A stretch of 64,000 nt of DNA from Burkholderiales bacterium (GTDB lineage Bacteria > Pseudomonadota > Gammaproteobacteria > Burkholderiales > WYBJ01). Shown here in pieces: positions 8,491 through 17,509 of this stretch; position 1 is the stretch's first letter; the number at the start of each line of letters is the position of its first letter. The stretch spans positions 1 through 64,000 of the forward strand of contig JADLAC010000010.1 of assembly GCA_020848435.1 (NCBI GenBank), in the 5' to 3' direction. The position numbers and the translations under genes are program-made. Under the pieces are notes generated by a model that had not been told where the DNA came from, made no database searches, and saw only the letters and a list, made by a program, of their open reading frames with translations.

Positions 8491-9540
8491 CTAGGACAAC
8501 CGGGGCCGCGCGAAATTCGGCGCCACCTTGCTCATGAACAGCCGGATGCTCTGCTGCGCGACTTCGTAGGGCATCGGGCCGATGCGAAACACCAGGATCA
8601 GGCCGCCGACGCCGATACGGTCGATCTGCGCGATGGCCTCGGTGACGGTCGCCGGCGAGCCGCACAGCACGGCGTGCTGGGCTTCGTTGCGCGCGCCGGC
8701 GGCGTCTTCCTGTTTCAGGAACAAGCCCTGTTCACGATAGACCTTGTTGCGCATCGCCGCGCGAAATTCCATTTGGGTGCGGAAGGCGGGCAGGGCGAGC
8801 CGCTTCGCCTCGGCATCGGTCTCGGCGACGAAGATGTTGCGCCAGATCCAGGTGTCATCGACGTTGCGCGCGACGGTCGCTTCGTCGAAGCCCGACTCGC
8901 GCATGGTGCGCCGGTAGAGCTCCATGCGCTGGCGCGTCACCTCGTTGCTCTGCACGTTCATGAGAAACGGCCGGCCCGCGCGTGCCATGCCGAGCATCGA
9001 CTCCTCGCCCGAGCAGGCGCGCACGATGGCGGGGTGGGGCTTGGTATAGGGGCGCGGCCGCAGCAGGGGCAGGCGCAGGTTCCAGTACTTGCCCTTGTGC
9101 TCGTAGCTCTCGCTGGTCCAGGCCTTGATCATGATCTGTTCGGCCTCCAGCAAGCGCTCGTAGGCTTCGTTCGGGTCGATGCCGTAGCCCTGGTAGTCGT
9201 AGATGTTGTAGGCCGTCCCGCGCCCGAGCCCGACCACCAGCCGGCCTTCGCTGATGTTGTCGATGAGCGCCATCTGCTCGGCCATGCGGATCGGATGATG
9301 CAGCGACATCTGCGCGACCGCGAAGCCGATGTGGATGCGGCTCGTGCAGGCCGCGAGCGCCGCGGCGAAGGCGACCGGATCCACATACGCACAGATGCCG
9401 TCGAAGTGATGCTCGGCGAGCCACAGCATGTCCATGCCGAGCTGGTCGCAAAGCTTCGCTTCCTGCAACGTCTCCTGGATGATGGCGTGATCCTGACCCG
9501 GATCCATGGCGGCCGGAAACAGGAAGTTGCTGAACTTCAT
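8491..9540 (-). CDS. LLM-class flavin-dependent oxidoreductase (luciferase-like monooxygenase)
   Basis: This 349-residue TIM-barrel protein belongs to the bacterial luciferase-like family, which uses reduced FMN or F420 to oxidise small organic substrates. Visible family features are the N-terminal EAKLCDQLGMDMLWLAEHHF strand-helix, HPIRMAEQMALIDNISEGRL and the GLGRGTAY loop. The C-terminal part has LCGSPATVTEAIAQI and GGLILVF. It sits 45 bases after the MmgE/PrpD gene and 30 bases before a Bug gene. The substrate is unknown. A flavin reductase partner is not encoded in the window. Confidence 0.88.
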   Translation of the reverse strand: MKFSNFLFPAAMDPGQDHAIIQETLQEAKLCDQLGMDMLWLAEHHFDGICAYVDPVAFAAALAACTSRIHIGFAVAQMSLHHPIRMAEQMALIDNISEGRLVVGLGRGTAYNIYDYQGYGIDPNEAYERLLEAEQIMIKAWTSESYEHKGKYWNLRLPLLRPRPYTKPHPAIVRACSGEESMLGMARAGRPFLMNVQSNEVTRQRMELYRRTMRESGFDEATVARNVDDTWIWRNIFVAETDAEAKRLALPAFRTQMEFRAAMRNKVYREQGLFLKQEDAAGARNEAQHAVLCGSPATVTEAIAQIDRIGVGGLILVFRIGPMPYEVAQQSIRLFMSKVAPNFARPRLS

Positions 9541-9585
9541 TCGCGGGCTCCGATCGATGGCGCGCGGGCACCTTGCCCGCCTATG

Positions 9586-10953
9586 TTACACGGCGTGGTC
9601 GAGGCGGATGAGATCGAGCACGGGACCGATCGCCGGCGCCTGCTCGATATGGCGCAGCGCGTCGAGCAATGCCGCGCACCGGGCCGCGGGCATGAGGCCC
9701 TGCGCCAGCGACTCGAACTTGGCCTCGACCTCGGCATCGGTCATGGGATTCCTGGCGTGCCCGCGCGGATACGATGCGGCTGCCTCGTGGCGCTCGCCGT
9801 GGCGGCTCTGGACCTCGATGCGCGTCATCATCGCAGCCGGGTAGCGGCGGGTGAATTCCGGGTTCTCGCTGACGCGGATCTTCTGCATCAAGGCGCGAGT
9901 GGCAGGATCGCGCATGCGCTGCGCGCTGAAGCTGTCGACGCGGATCGCGCCGTCCATGAACGCCAGCGCGAGCAGATAGGGCAAGCTGTGATCGGCGGTT
10001 TCGCGGCTCTGCGGGTCCCACTTCTGCGGCTCGCTGCCGATTTCGCTGTAGGCGTAGTGGTAGGTCTGCACCTCGATCGCGGCGATGTCTTCGAGCGCCA
10101 CGCGGGTGCGCAGATCGAGCGCCATCCACAGCGGTGCCTGCGAATGGTATTCCGAGGGGAAATACTTGAGATTGGCGCGCTCGATGCCGAAGGGGCGATC
10201 CGGGCTGCCGAATTCGCCGAGATGGAACTTGCCCGTCACCTTGTCCCACACGCCGTTGAAGCCCTCGAAGGCCGCCGTGGGCCCGCTCATGCCTTCCTTG
10301 GCGAGCAAGGCCGCGAATACTCCCGAGCGGGCGGCGGCAGCGGTGGCGCAGCCCTTCCACATCGCCAGCTCGCCGCTTCGCGTCTGGCGCGTCGCGACGC
10401 TGCTGGTGATGCCGATCGCCATTGCGTCGCCCAGTTGCTCGGTATTCAGCCCGAGCAACAGCCCCGCCCCGGCGGCGGCGCCGAGCACCACGAATACGCC
10501 CTGGTCCCAGCCGAGCTGGCCCAGCGGCACCTGGTCGGCCAGCGCCGCGAACACTTCGTACGCCGCGACGATGGCAGTCAGGATGCGCTTGCCGTCGGCA
10601 TCGAGCGCGTCGGCGGCAGCGAGGCAAGCCGGGATCATGTCGCTCGGATGCCCCGAGCCGACCGAGACGTAGTGATCGTTGTAGTCCAGGTAGCGCAGCA
10701 TGACGGTGTTGGCAAAGGTTGCCATCTCCATCGTGGTCGGCGCGCCGCTGCCCAGGACGCGCGCGCGCGGCTCGCCGCGCGACCGGCTCGCCAGCCGGCG
10801 CGCGATGGCGGCCGGCTCGCTGTCATAGCCGCCAATGAGGCAGGCGATCGAATCGATCAGATGCTTCTTCGCCGCGCGCACCGTGTTGCCGGACAATTGC
10901 CGATAATCGAGCGCGGCGACGTAGCGCGCGAGCTTGCGTGTGGTCTGGTCCAT
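9586..10953 (-). CDS. MmgE/PrpD family protein
   Basis: A 455-residue protein of the 2-methylcitrate dehydratase/iminodisuccinate epimerase fold family. It has a helical N-terminal domain with DSIACLIGGYDSEP and the ANTVMLRYLDYNDHY motif, plus VSVGSGHPSDMIPACLAAAD and a C-terminal lid domain. Members dehydrate or epimerise tricarboxylates and related acids; many in Bug-rich clusters have unknown substrates. I chose the ATG at 10953 because GGAGAC lies upstream and the 41 extra codons in the open frame are poorly conserved sequence. It is the first gene of the minus-strand unit with the monooxygenase and Bug receptor. Confidence 0.86.
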   Translation of the reverse strand: MDQTTRKLARYVAALDYRQLSGNTVRAAKKHLIDSIACLIGGYDSEPAAIARRLASRSRGEPRARVLGSGAPTTMEMATFANTVMLRYLDYNDHYVSVGSGHPSDMIPACLAAADALDADGKRILTAIVAAYEVFAALADQVPLGQLGWDQGVFVVLGAAAGAGLLLGLNTEQLGDAMAIGITSSVATRQTRSGELAMWKGCATAAAARSGVFAALLAKEGMSGPTAAFEGFNGVWDKVTGKFHLGEFGSPDRPFGIERANLKYFPSEYHSQAPLWMALDLRTRVALEDIAAIEVQTYHYAYSEIGSEPQKWDPQSRETADHSLPYLLALAFMDGAIRVDSFSAQRMRDPATRALMQKIRVSENPEFTRRYPAAMMTRIEVQSRHGERHEAAASYPRGHARNPMTDAEVEAKFESLAQGLMPAARCAALLDALRHIEQAPAIGPVLDLIRLDHAV

Positions 10954-11206
10954 CCCGTCTCCGCGCACGCCCGGTGCGGCCGCGATCGAGCCGCGGGCGT
11001 CGTGTGCATCGTGGCCGATTGTAACCTCGGGGGCAAAATCGGGGCCACGTTTCCCCGCGGTGCGATCCGCAAGCATTGATGTTGGCTCGGCCGGAAAACG
11101 TGCTTGTCCACGATTATCCGGTTATCTCCGTGCCGGCGCGCTTGCGTGTATAAAGGTGTCCTGGCGGCCGAAGGCAAGCCGCCCGAGCGGGTGAAAGGAA
11201 CGTGAC

Positions 11207-11713
11207 ATGATGAACCGGCATGCTGCCGCATGGTGCGGAGCGCTTGTGGTCGTGCTGCTCTCGACTGCTTGCGCGTGGGCGGCGGAGGCCGAGTCGAGCG
11301 AGCGTGTGAAGATCGAGAGCGTCGAGGTGGCGCTCACCTCGGCCGGTCCGATCGTGTTGTTGAAAGCGGAAGCGAAAGCGATCCCGGTATTCGTCGATCA
11401 CACCGTCGCCGAGTCCATACACGCCGCGTTGACGCGCCAGCGCCTGCCGCGGCCGCTGTCGCACGATCTCATGCGCTCGATCCTCCAATCCTACGGCGGC
11501 AAGGTCACCCAGGTCGTGGTGACGCTCAAAGGCTCTACCTACCATGCCGCACTGTCGATCGACCTGGGCGGGGCGAGCAAGGTGTTCGATAGCCGCTCCT
11601 CGGATGCGATCGCCCTCGCCATACATTTCTCGGCGCCCATCCTCGTGAGCCGCGAGCTGCTCGAAAGCGCGGGCAAGACGCTCGACACCCCGCCGGACCA
11701 CCGGCGGCTGTAG
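11207..11713 (+). CDS. Secreted DUF151/bifunctional-nuclease domain protein
   Basis: A 168-residue protein with a signal peptide (about 1-25, ending CAWA) followed by a BFN (DUF151) domain. The domain is recognisable from VEVALTSAGPIVLLKAEAK, the IPVFVDHTVAESI helix, SYGGKVTQVVV and the SRSSDAIALAIHFSAPILVS ending. Cytoplasmic homologues have nuclease activity; an exported copy is less usual and its role is unknown. AAAGGA precedes the ATG. It is 64 bases upstream of the second ThDP enzyme on the same strand. A TATAAA at 11149-11154 could be part of its promoter, but no good -35 accompanies it. Confidence 0.8.
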   Translation: MMNRHAAAWCGALVVVLLSTACAWAAEAESSERVKIESVEVALTSAGPIVLLKAEAKAIPVFVDHTVAESIHAALTRQRLPRPLSHDLMRSILQSYGGKVTQVVVTLKGSTYHAALSIDLGGASKVFDSRSSDAIALAIHFSAPILVSRELLESAGKTLDTPPDHRRL

Positions 11714-11777
11714 CCGATAGAGCGGTTGCGGTCCGTCCGGTGGCAATCGATACGTTCGACTTCCTGGGAGACCTGGC

Positions 11778-13433
11778 ATGAAGATCAAGGCCGCGAACGG
11801 CATTGCCCGCATCCTGCAGACCGAGGGCGTGCCGTGGGTGAGCTGCTATCCCACCAATCACGTGAACAATGCGCTGGGCGAAGAAGGCATGCGCATCCTC
11901 ATGATGGGCGAGGAGCGATTCGCGGTCGCGGTCGCCGATGCTTTTTCGCGCGTCACCTGCGGCAAGCAGATCGGCGTGTGCACCGTGATGGCCAACCTCA
12001 ACGCGGCCGGCATCCAGATGGCCTACGGCGCCATCGCGCAGGCGTGGGAAGACTCTTCGCCGGTCCTGGTGATCACCGAGGGCGTGAGCCAGGGGGCGAG
12101 CCGCCACACCCACTACGATATCGCCGAGGCGCTGCGGCCGGTCACCAAGTGGGTGGGGAAGATCGATCGCGCCGATCTCGTTCCCGATTACATGCGCCGC
12201 GCCTTCACTCATCTGCGCTCGGGGCGCGCGGGGCCGGTGCTGCTGATCGTGCCGCGCGATCTGGGCGAATACGATCCGGACGAGGCGCCATATTCACCCG
12301 TCAAGGGCTGGCGCAGCGGCCCCGATCCGGACGACGTCAAAGCCGCGGTCACGGCCTTGCTCGCGGCCAAGCGCCCGCTGCTCTACGTCGGCGAAGGCGT
12401 CTACTACGCCGATGCGACCGAGGAGCTGCTGCATTTCGCCGAAATGGGCGTCCTACCCGTGCTGACGACGTTGAAGGCGAAGGGCGCGTTCCCCGAGAAT
12501 CATCCGCTCGCGCTCGGCGTGCGCGGCTCGGCGGCGGCGCATTTCCTGCAGAACGCCGACGTGGTGTTCTCGATCGGATCGAGCCTGTTTCCCAATCGCT
12601 TCAGCCACGCGATCCCCGAGCCGCGGGCCAAGACCATCATCCAGTGCACCGTCGATACCCTCGACATCAACCGCAGCTACCAGACGCGCCACGCCCTCAT
12701 CGGCGACGCCAAGCTCACGCTGCGCGCCTTGATCGAGGAGTACGAGAAGCAAGCGGGCGAATCGCGCCGCGATCGCGCGCTGATCGAGGAAATCCGCGGC
12801 GCCCGCGCGGCCCACGACGCCAAGTTCCGTCCGTGGATGGAATCGAATGACACGCCGATCAATCCGTATCGCGTCATCGGCGACCTGATGAAGGTGCTCG
12901 ATCCCAAGGCCTCGTTCGTGACCGCCGATTCGGGCAATACCCGCGACCAGACCAGCACGGTGTACGAAGCGCGCATCGCGCGCGGCCATCTCGGCTGGGG
13001 CAACGTGTCGACGCTCGGTTTCAGCCTCGCGGGGGCGATCGCGGCGAAGCTCGCCTTTCCGCAGCGCCAGTGCGTCAACATCACGGGCGATGCCGGCATC
13101 TGCTACATGATGGGCAATTTCGAGGCGCTCGCCCGCTACGGCATCGGCATCACCACGCTGCACATCAACAACGGCGGCTATTCCGGCTACGGTCCCGGCT
13201 TCTGGGGCGGCGGCCACGATCCGTATACGTGGAAGGTATCGGATCACGGCACGGCCTGCAGCGCGTCGATGGCGCGCTCGCTGGGCTGGCACGCCGAGGA
13301 TGTGGCCGAGCCCGCGCGGATCATTGCGGCCTTGACGCGGGCGTTGGACGAGAATGCGAAGGGCCGGCCGGCCCTGGTGGAATTCATCTGCTCGCACCAT
13401 CCGGTGCACGGGGGATGGGTCGGGCGGGAGTAG
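11778..13433 (+). CDS. ThDP-dependent enzyme of the acetolactate synthase/oxalyl-CoA decarboxylase-like family
   Basis: A 551-residue three-domain ThDP enzyme. The N-terminal domain has the activating glutamate in MMGEERFAVAVADAF (about residue 47) and TVMANLNAAGIQMAYGAIAQ. The C-terminal cofactor motif is GDAGICYMM...NNGG (about 437-468), close to the GDG-N(25-30)-NN consensus. It is cytoplasmic and needs thiamine diphosphate and Mg2+. It is only distantly similar to the other ThDP enzyme at 169-1848, so the two are not recent copies. GGGAGA upstream supports the start. The 2-oxo acid substrate is unknown. Confidence 0.88.
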   Translation: MKIKAANGIARILQTEGVPWVSCYPTNHVNNALGEEGMRILMMGEERFAVAVADAFSRVTCGKQIGVCTVMANLNAAGIQMAYGAIAQAWEDSSPVLVITEGVSQGASRHTHYDIAEALRPVTKWVGKIDRADLVPDYMRRAFTHLRSGRAGPVLLIVPRDLGEYDPDEAPYSPVKGWRSGPDPDDVKAAVTALLAAKRPLLYVGEGVYYADATEELLHFAEMGVLPVLTTLKAKGAFPENHPLALGVRGSAAAHFLQNADVVFSIGSSLFPNRFSHAIPEPRAKTIIQCTVDTLDINRSYQTRHALIGDAKLTLRALIEEYEKQAGESRRDRALIEEIRGARAAHDAKFRPWMESNDTPINPYRVIGDLMKVLDPKASFVTADSGNTRDQTSTVYEARIARGHLGWGNVSTLGFSLAGAIAAKLAFPQRQCVNITGDAGICYMMGNFEALARYGIGITTLHINNGGYSGYGPGFWGGGHDPYTWKVSDHGTACSASMARSLGWHAEDVAEPARIIAALTRALDENAKGRPALVEFICSHHPVHGGWVGRE

Positions 13434-13603
13434 CCCTGCGGCGCGAGGTCGCGTACGCGGTCAGTTACGCCTCAGGGGTCTGGATACACGCCCTAGGAGC
13501 CTATGAAGTTGCCGAACGCCCGCACGCGCAATCGCTGAGCCAGCGAAGGTGCGCGACCCGCGCTCACTGTGATGGCGGCCGGGCGCGCCGGTGTTCAGTC
13601 GCC

Positions 13604-14527
13604 TCACTTGCCGAACGTCTCGACCTTCAACGGCGGATTGCCGATCTCGTCGAGGCGATCGTCCTCGGCCATCACTTGGACGAACATCTCCAGGGCTTGC
13701 AGCATCGGCGGCATGCCGAAGTTTGCGCAGGTGAGAAACACCACCTCCAGCACCTCGCGCGGATGCGCGCCCTGGCGCAATGCGCCGCGCATATGCCCGC
13801 GCGCATTGGTTTCCTCGCCCACCGCCAGGCAATCTCCCACCATGCACAGCAGCCGGGTCTTGTCATCGATCATGCTGCGCGAGTACATGCCGCCGTAGCA
13901 GAACTTGACCCACAAGTCGGCCATGTCGGAATCGATCCGGTCGAGCCACGACAGGATATTGAGATGGTGGCGTGGGCGCATGACGAGCCCCCGGCTCACC
14001 GCATGCCAGCCGTGTTTGGCGATCATTTCGGCGGCGCGCGGATCTGCCGCATCCTGCGGATGCCACTTGGCGCGCTCCTCGTCGAGCGAGCGGGTGCTGT
14101 CGCGGCCATCGAGCGGAAGCTGGGTCTTGCGCAATTCCTCGATGAGGCCGGCTTCGCGCACGACCCGGTGCAGCACGTCGATCGCCGGGTCCACCACGGT
14201 GTGACCGCCGTAGACGACGCACTGCAGGACGATCTCGGCGATCTCGCGGATAGGCACCGCGGCGGCGAGGGCGGCGCGTATCGTGTCATCCAGCGCCGAG
14301 TGACTCTTCGCCATCGTGTACTGCCCGATCAGCACCAGCAGGCGCGTGCGCGTGTCGAGCGCCGGCCGCCGGCCGAGCCCCTTGATGGCGAAGTCGAGCC
14401 ACAGCCTGGTAAAGTGCTGGTCGATGCTGTCGCGTTGGGCGATGCGCCGAGCGAACCCGGTCGGTTGCAGCGCCGTCCCCGCCTCGAAGGCGTCGGCGCC
14501 ATACTTGGCTCGAAGATCGTCGCTCAT
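13604..14527 (-). CDS. Two-domain carboxymuconolactone decarboxylase (AhpD-like) family protein
   Basis: A 307-residue protein with two CMD-type helical units. One is about 30-130, with FAIKGLGRRPALDTRTRLLVLIGQYTMAKS and IREIAEIVLQCVVYGGHTVV. The other is about 195-300, with FCYGGMYSRSMIDDKTRLLCMVGDCLAVG and HPREVLEVVFLTCANFGMPP. Such double proteins occur in aromatic or lactone catabolic clusters. Whether this one decarboxylates 4-carboxymuconolactone or acts in peroxide defence cannot be decided: the AhpD CxxC motif is not seen. It is divergent from the alcohol dehydrogenase, with 128 bases between. Confidence 0.82.
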   Translation of the reverse strand: MSDDLRAKYGADAFEAGTALQPTGFARRIAQRDSIDQHFTRLWLDFAIKGLGRRPALDTRTRLLVLIGQYTMAKSHSALDDTIRAALAAAVPIREIAEIVLQCVVYGGHTVVDPAIDVLHRVVREAGLIEELRKTQLPLDGRDSTRSLDEERAKWHPQDAADPRAAEMIAKHGWHAVSRGLVMRPRHHLNILSWLDRIDSDMADLWVKFCYGGMYSRSMIDDKTRLLCMVGDCLAVGEETNARGHMRGALRQGAHPREVLEVVFLTCANFGMPPMLQALEMFVQVMAEDDRLDEIGNPPLKVETFGK

Positions 14528-14655
14528 GCTCTGTCCTCCCTGTCGGCGCGGCGGCGCGCGCTCGTGCTAGCATCGGCGCGGAATTGTAGCGTGGATCGCC
14601 CGGCACGCCGTCTTGCTGCGGTCACGCCATCCGCAACCGTACGAGGCCAGACACC

Positions 14656-15810
14656 ATGACCATCCGCTGCAAAGCCGCGGTCCTGCGCACCATTGGCGCG
14701 CCGCGCCCCTATGCCCGCTCGAAGCCGCTGTCGATCGAGGAGGTCGACCTGGCGGCGCCGAAACCGGTCGAGCTGCTGGTGCGTATCGCCGGTGCCGGGC
14801 TGTGTCATTCTGACCTCTCGGTCATCAACGGCGATCGGCCGCGCCCGGTGCCGCTGGCCTTGGGCCACGAGGGTTCGGGCGAAGTCGTGGAAGTGGGCGC
14901 GGCGATCGACGACGTGCGTCCCGGCGATCACGTAGTGTTCCAGTTTTCTGCGGCGTGCGGTCGCTGCCGGCGCTGCGTCGAAGGCCGCCCGCAGGTGTGC
15001 GAGCGCGCGCGCGTGGCCAAGTCGGCGGGTGGACTGATGGCGGGCGGAAGCCGAATCAGCGCGCTCAACGGCGAGCACATCGACCACCATTCGGGCCTTT
15101 CCTGCATGGCTCAGTACGCCGTGGTCGATCGCGGCAGCGTGGTCGTAATCGATCAGAGCATGCCGCTCGCCGACGCGGCCGTGTTCGGTTGCGCGGTTAT
15201 GACCGGCGTCGGCGCCGTGGTCAATACGGCCCGCATCCGTCCCGGCGATACGGTCGCCATCATCGGCCTGGGCGGCGTCGGTTTGAGCGGGGTGCTCGGT
15301 GCCCGGCTCGCCGGTGCCGAGACCATCATCGCGATCGATCTGGAGCATTCGAAGCTCGAGGTGGCACTGAGCGTGGGCGCCACCCATGCTCTCTGCGCGC
15401 GCGATGCCGATTGCATCGAGCAGGTTCGCGATCTGACCCGCGGCGGCGTGGATTACGCCTTCGAGCTCGGCGGCAGTGTCGATGCAATGAAGATGGGCTA
15501 CGCGATCATCCAGTACGGCGGCACCCTGGTCGCGGCCGGCCTGCCGGCGCTGAGCGCGACTTTCAACGTCAACCAGTGCGACCTGGTGGGGCAGGAGAAA
15601 TCGATCCGCGGCAGCTACATGGGCTCGTGCGTGCCGATCCGCGACATTCCGCGCTTCATCCGGCTGTACCAGGAAGGGCGCCTGCCGGTCGATCGGCTGA
15701 TCGACGGCCACATCGGCTACGATGACCTCAACGCCGGTTTCGACAAGCTCCAGGATGCGCGGGCGATACGGCAGATTCTGACGCCCAACGCGAGCCCGGC
15801 GGCCGCGTGA
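14656..15810 (+). CDS. Zinc-dependent medium-chain alcohol dehydrogenase
   Basis: A 384-residue MDR-family dehydrogenase. The catalytic zinc site is in GLCHSDLSVING and GHEGSGEVVEVG. The structural zinc site is CGRCRRCVEGRPQVC at about 101-115. The nucleotide-binding motif GLGGVGLSGVLGARLAGA lies at about 202-219, followed by an acidic residue that favours NAD. The family resembles aryl/S-(hydroxymethyl)glutathione-type alcohol dehydrogenases. It leads a plus-strand series with an amidohydrolase, a Bug receptor, an SDR and a TauE-like permease, which suggests stepwise oxidation of an alcohol intermediate in an unidentified pathway. Confidence 0.9.
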   Translation: MTIRCKAAVLRTIGAPRPYARSKPLSIEEVDLAAPKPVELLVRIAGAGLCHSDLSVINGDRPRPVPLALGHEGSGEVVEVGAAIDDVRPGDHVVFQFSAACGRCRRCVEGRPQVCERARVAKSAGGLMAGGSRISALNGEHIDHHSGLSCMAQYAVVDRGSVVVIDQSMPLADAAVFGCAVMTGVGAVVNTARIRPGDTVAIIGLGGVGLSGVLGARLAGAETIIAIDLEHSKLEVALSVGATHALCARDADCIEQVRDLTRGGVDYAFELGGSVDAMKMGYAIIQYGGTLVAAGLPALSATFNVNQCDLVGQEKSIRGSYMGSCVPIRDIPRFIRLYQEGRLPVDRLIDGHIGYDDLNAGFDKLQDARAIRQILTPNASPAAA

Positions 15811-15892
15811 GCCGGCCTGGCAGGAAGGCCATCGTGGCGGTCTCGACACCATTCGGTGCGGCAGCGGTTGGCTGCATCCAAGCGAGATAGTC

Positions 15893-17437
15893 ATGGCATC
15901 TTCCCTGATTCGCGGCAGGTACGTGGTCTGCAAGGTCGACGGCCGCCGTGAAGCGCGGGTGATCGATGATGGCGCGGTATTCCAGCGCGACGGCACGATC
16001 GTCGAAATCGGGAAATACGATGCCCTCGCGAGCAAGCACGCCGTGGACGCCGTGCTCGGCTCGCCGCGGCACGTCGTGCTGCCGGGATTCGTCAACAGCC
16101 ACCATCATGTCGGCCTGACCGCTTTCCAGCTCGGCACGCCCGATCTGCCCCTCGAGCTGTGGTTCGCGAGCCGCTATCGCAAGCGCGACGTCGATCTGTA
16201 TCTCGATACGCTGTATGCGGCGTTCGAAATGATCGAATCGGGCATCACGACAGTACAGCACTTGCACAGCCGCGCGAACGGGCCGGTCGAGCGCATCCAC
16301 GAGAGCGCGAACCGGATACTGAAGGCGTACCAGGACATCGGCATGCGCGTGTCCTACTCGTACAACGTGCGCGACCAGAATCGCCTGGTGTACGCAACCG
16401 ACGAGCGCTTCCTCGCCCGCCTGCCTGCCGATCTCGCAGCGCACGTGGCCCAGGCGCTGCAGGCACAGACGATTCCCCTCGAAGACCACTTTTCCCTCTT
16501 CGAGAAGCTGTACGAAGAACACCAGGGCGCCGAGCGGGTGCGCATCCAACTCGCGCCGGCCAACCTGCATTGGTGCTCGGACCAGGCGCTCGGGCTGCTC
16601 GGAGATTATGCCGCGAAGTACGCGGTGCCCCTGCACATGCACCTGCTCGAGACGCAATATCAGAAGGAGTATGCGCGGCGGCGAAGCGGCGCGAGCGCGG
16701 TCGCGCACTTGCGCGATCTCGGCCTGCTGGGGCCTCGCCTCACCCTCGGCCACGGCGTTTGGCTCAGCGAGAGCGATATCGATCTCATCGCCGAAACGCG
16801 GACCATGGTCTGTCACAACCCGAGCTCGAACCTGCGGCTGCGCAGCGGCATCGCGCCGCTGAATCATCTCGAGCAGCGCGGCGTGCGCGTCGCCCTCGGG
16901 CTCGACGACTGCTCCATCAACGACGACCGCAGCATGTTGCAGGAAATGCGGGTCGCTTTGAAAGTGCACCGCGTGCCGGGCATGGACGACGCCGTACCGA
17001 CCGCGCCGCAGGTTCTGCAAATGGCCACCGAGCACGGCGCGCGCACCACGGCCTTCGCCACGCGCATCGGGACACTGGAGCCGGGAAAGGCGGCCGATCT
17101 CGTCGTCATGGACTGGGAGCACATTGCGTTTCCGTACCTCGACGACGAGGTGCCGGTGGTCGATGCGATCGTCCAGCTCGCCCGCACGAGCGGAGTGGAA
17201 ACGGTGATCGTGGCGGGCGAACCGATACTGCACGAGGGCAAGTTCACGCGCGTCGACAAGCACGCCGTGCTGGAAGCGTTTGCGGCGTCGCTGCGCGTGC
17301 CGCTGCGACCCGACGAAGAGCACCGGCGCGCGCTTGCGAAGCGCTTGTTCCCGCACGTGAAGAAGTTCTACGAAGACGAAGGCTACCTGGGCGAGCCGCG
17401 CGAGCCGCCCTTCTACAGCGTGAATTGCCGTCACTGA
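15893..17437 (+). CDS. Amidohydrolase superfamily protein (SsnA/AtzA-TrzN-like)
   Basis: A 514-residue metal-dependent hydrolase. Metal-site residues are visible in order: HHH in LPGFVNSHHHVGLT (about 65), HMHLLETQYQKEY (about 246), LTLGHGVWLSESDID (about 285) and the catalytic Asp in LGLDDCSINDDR (about 340). The C-terminus returns to the beta-sandwich with GTLEPGKAADLVVMDW. Such enzymes deaminate or hydrolyse ring or imine C-N bonds. SsnA-type proteins and triazine hydrolases are the closest known groups, but the substrate here is unknown. It lies 82 bases after the alcohol dehydrogenase and 72 before a Bug receptor. Confidence 0.87.
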   Translation: MASSLIRGRYVVCKVDGRREARVIDDGAVFQRDGTIVEIGKYDALASKHAVDAVLGSPRHVVLPGFVNSHHHVGLTAFQLGTPDLPLELWFASRYRKRDVDLYLDTLYAAFEMIESGITTVQHLHSRANGPVERIHESANRILKAYQDIGMRVSYSYNVRDQNRLVYATDERFLARLPADLAAHVAQALQAQTIPLEDHFSLFEKLYEEHQGAERVRIQLAPANLHWCSDQALGLLGDYAAKYAVPLHMHLLETQYQKEYARRRSGASAVAHLRDLGLLGPRLTLGHGVWLSESDIDLIAETRTMVCHNPSSNLRLRSGIAPLNHLEQRGVRVALGLDDCSINDDRSMLQEMRVALKVHRVPGMDDAVPTAPQVLQMATEHGARTTAFATRIGTLEPGKAADLVVMDWEHIAFPYLDDEVPVVDAIVQLARTSGVETVIVAGEPILHEGKFTRVDKHAVLEAFAASLRVPLRPDEEHRRALAKRLFPHVKKFYEDEGYLGEPREPPFYSVNCRH

Positions 17438-17509
17438 TGCCTGCGTGCGCGACGGGACAGCCGCGCCCGGCAGGCTCGCGATGAAGACCCCTCATTGCCG
17501 GAGCCGCGT

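Noticed and set aside
8182-11079. 965-codon plus-strand frame opposite three catabolic genes
   Set aside because: It runs across the Bug, monooxygenase and MmgE/PrpD genes on the other strand, so it cannot be a single real gene.
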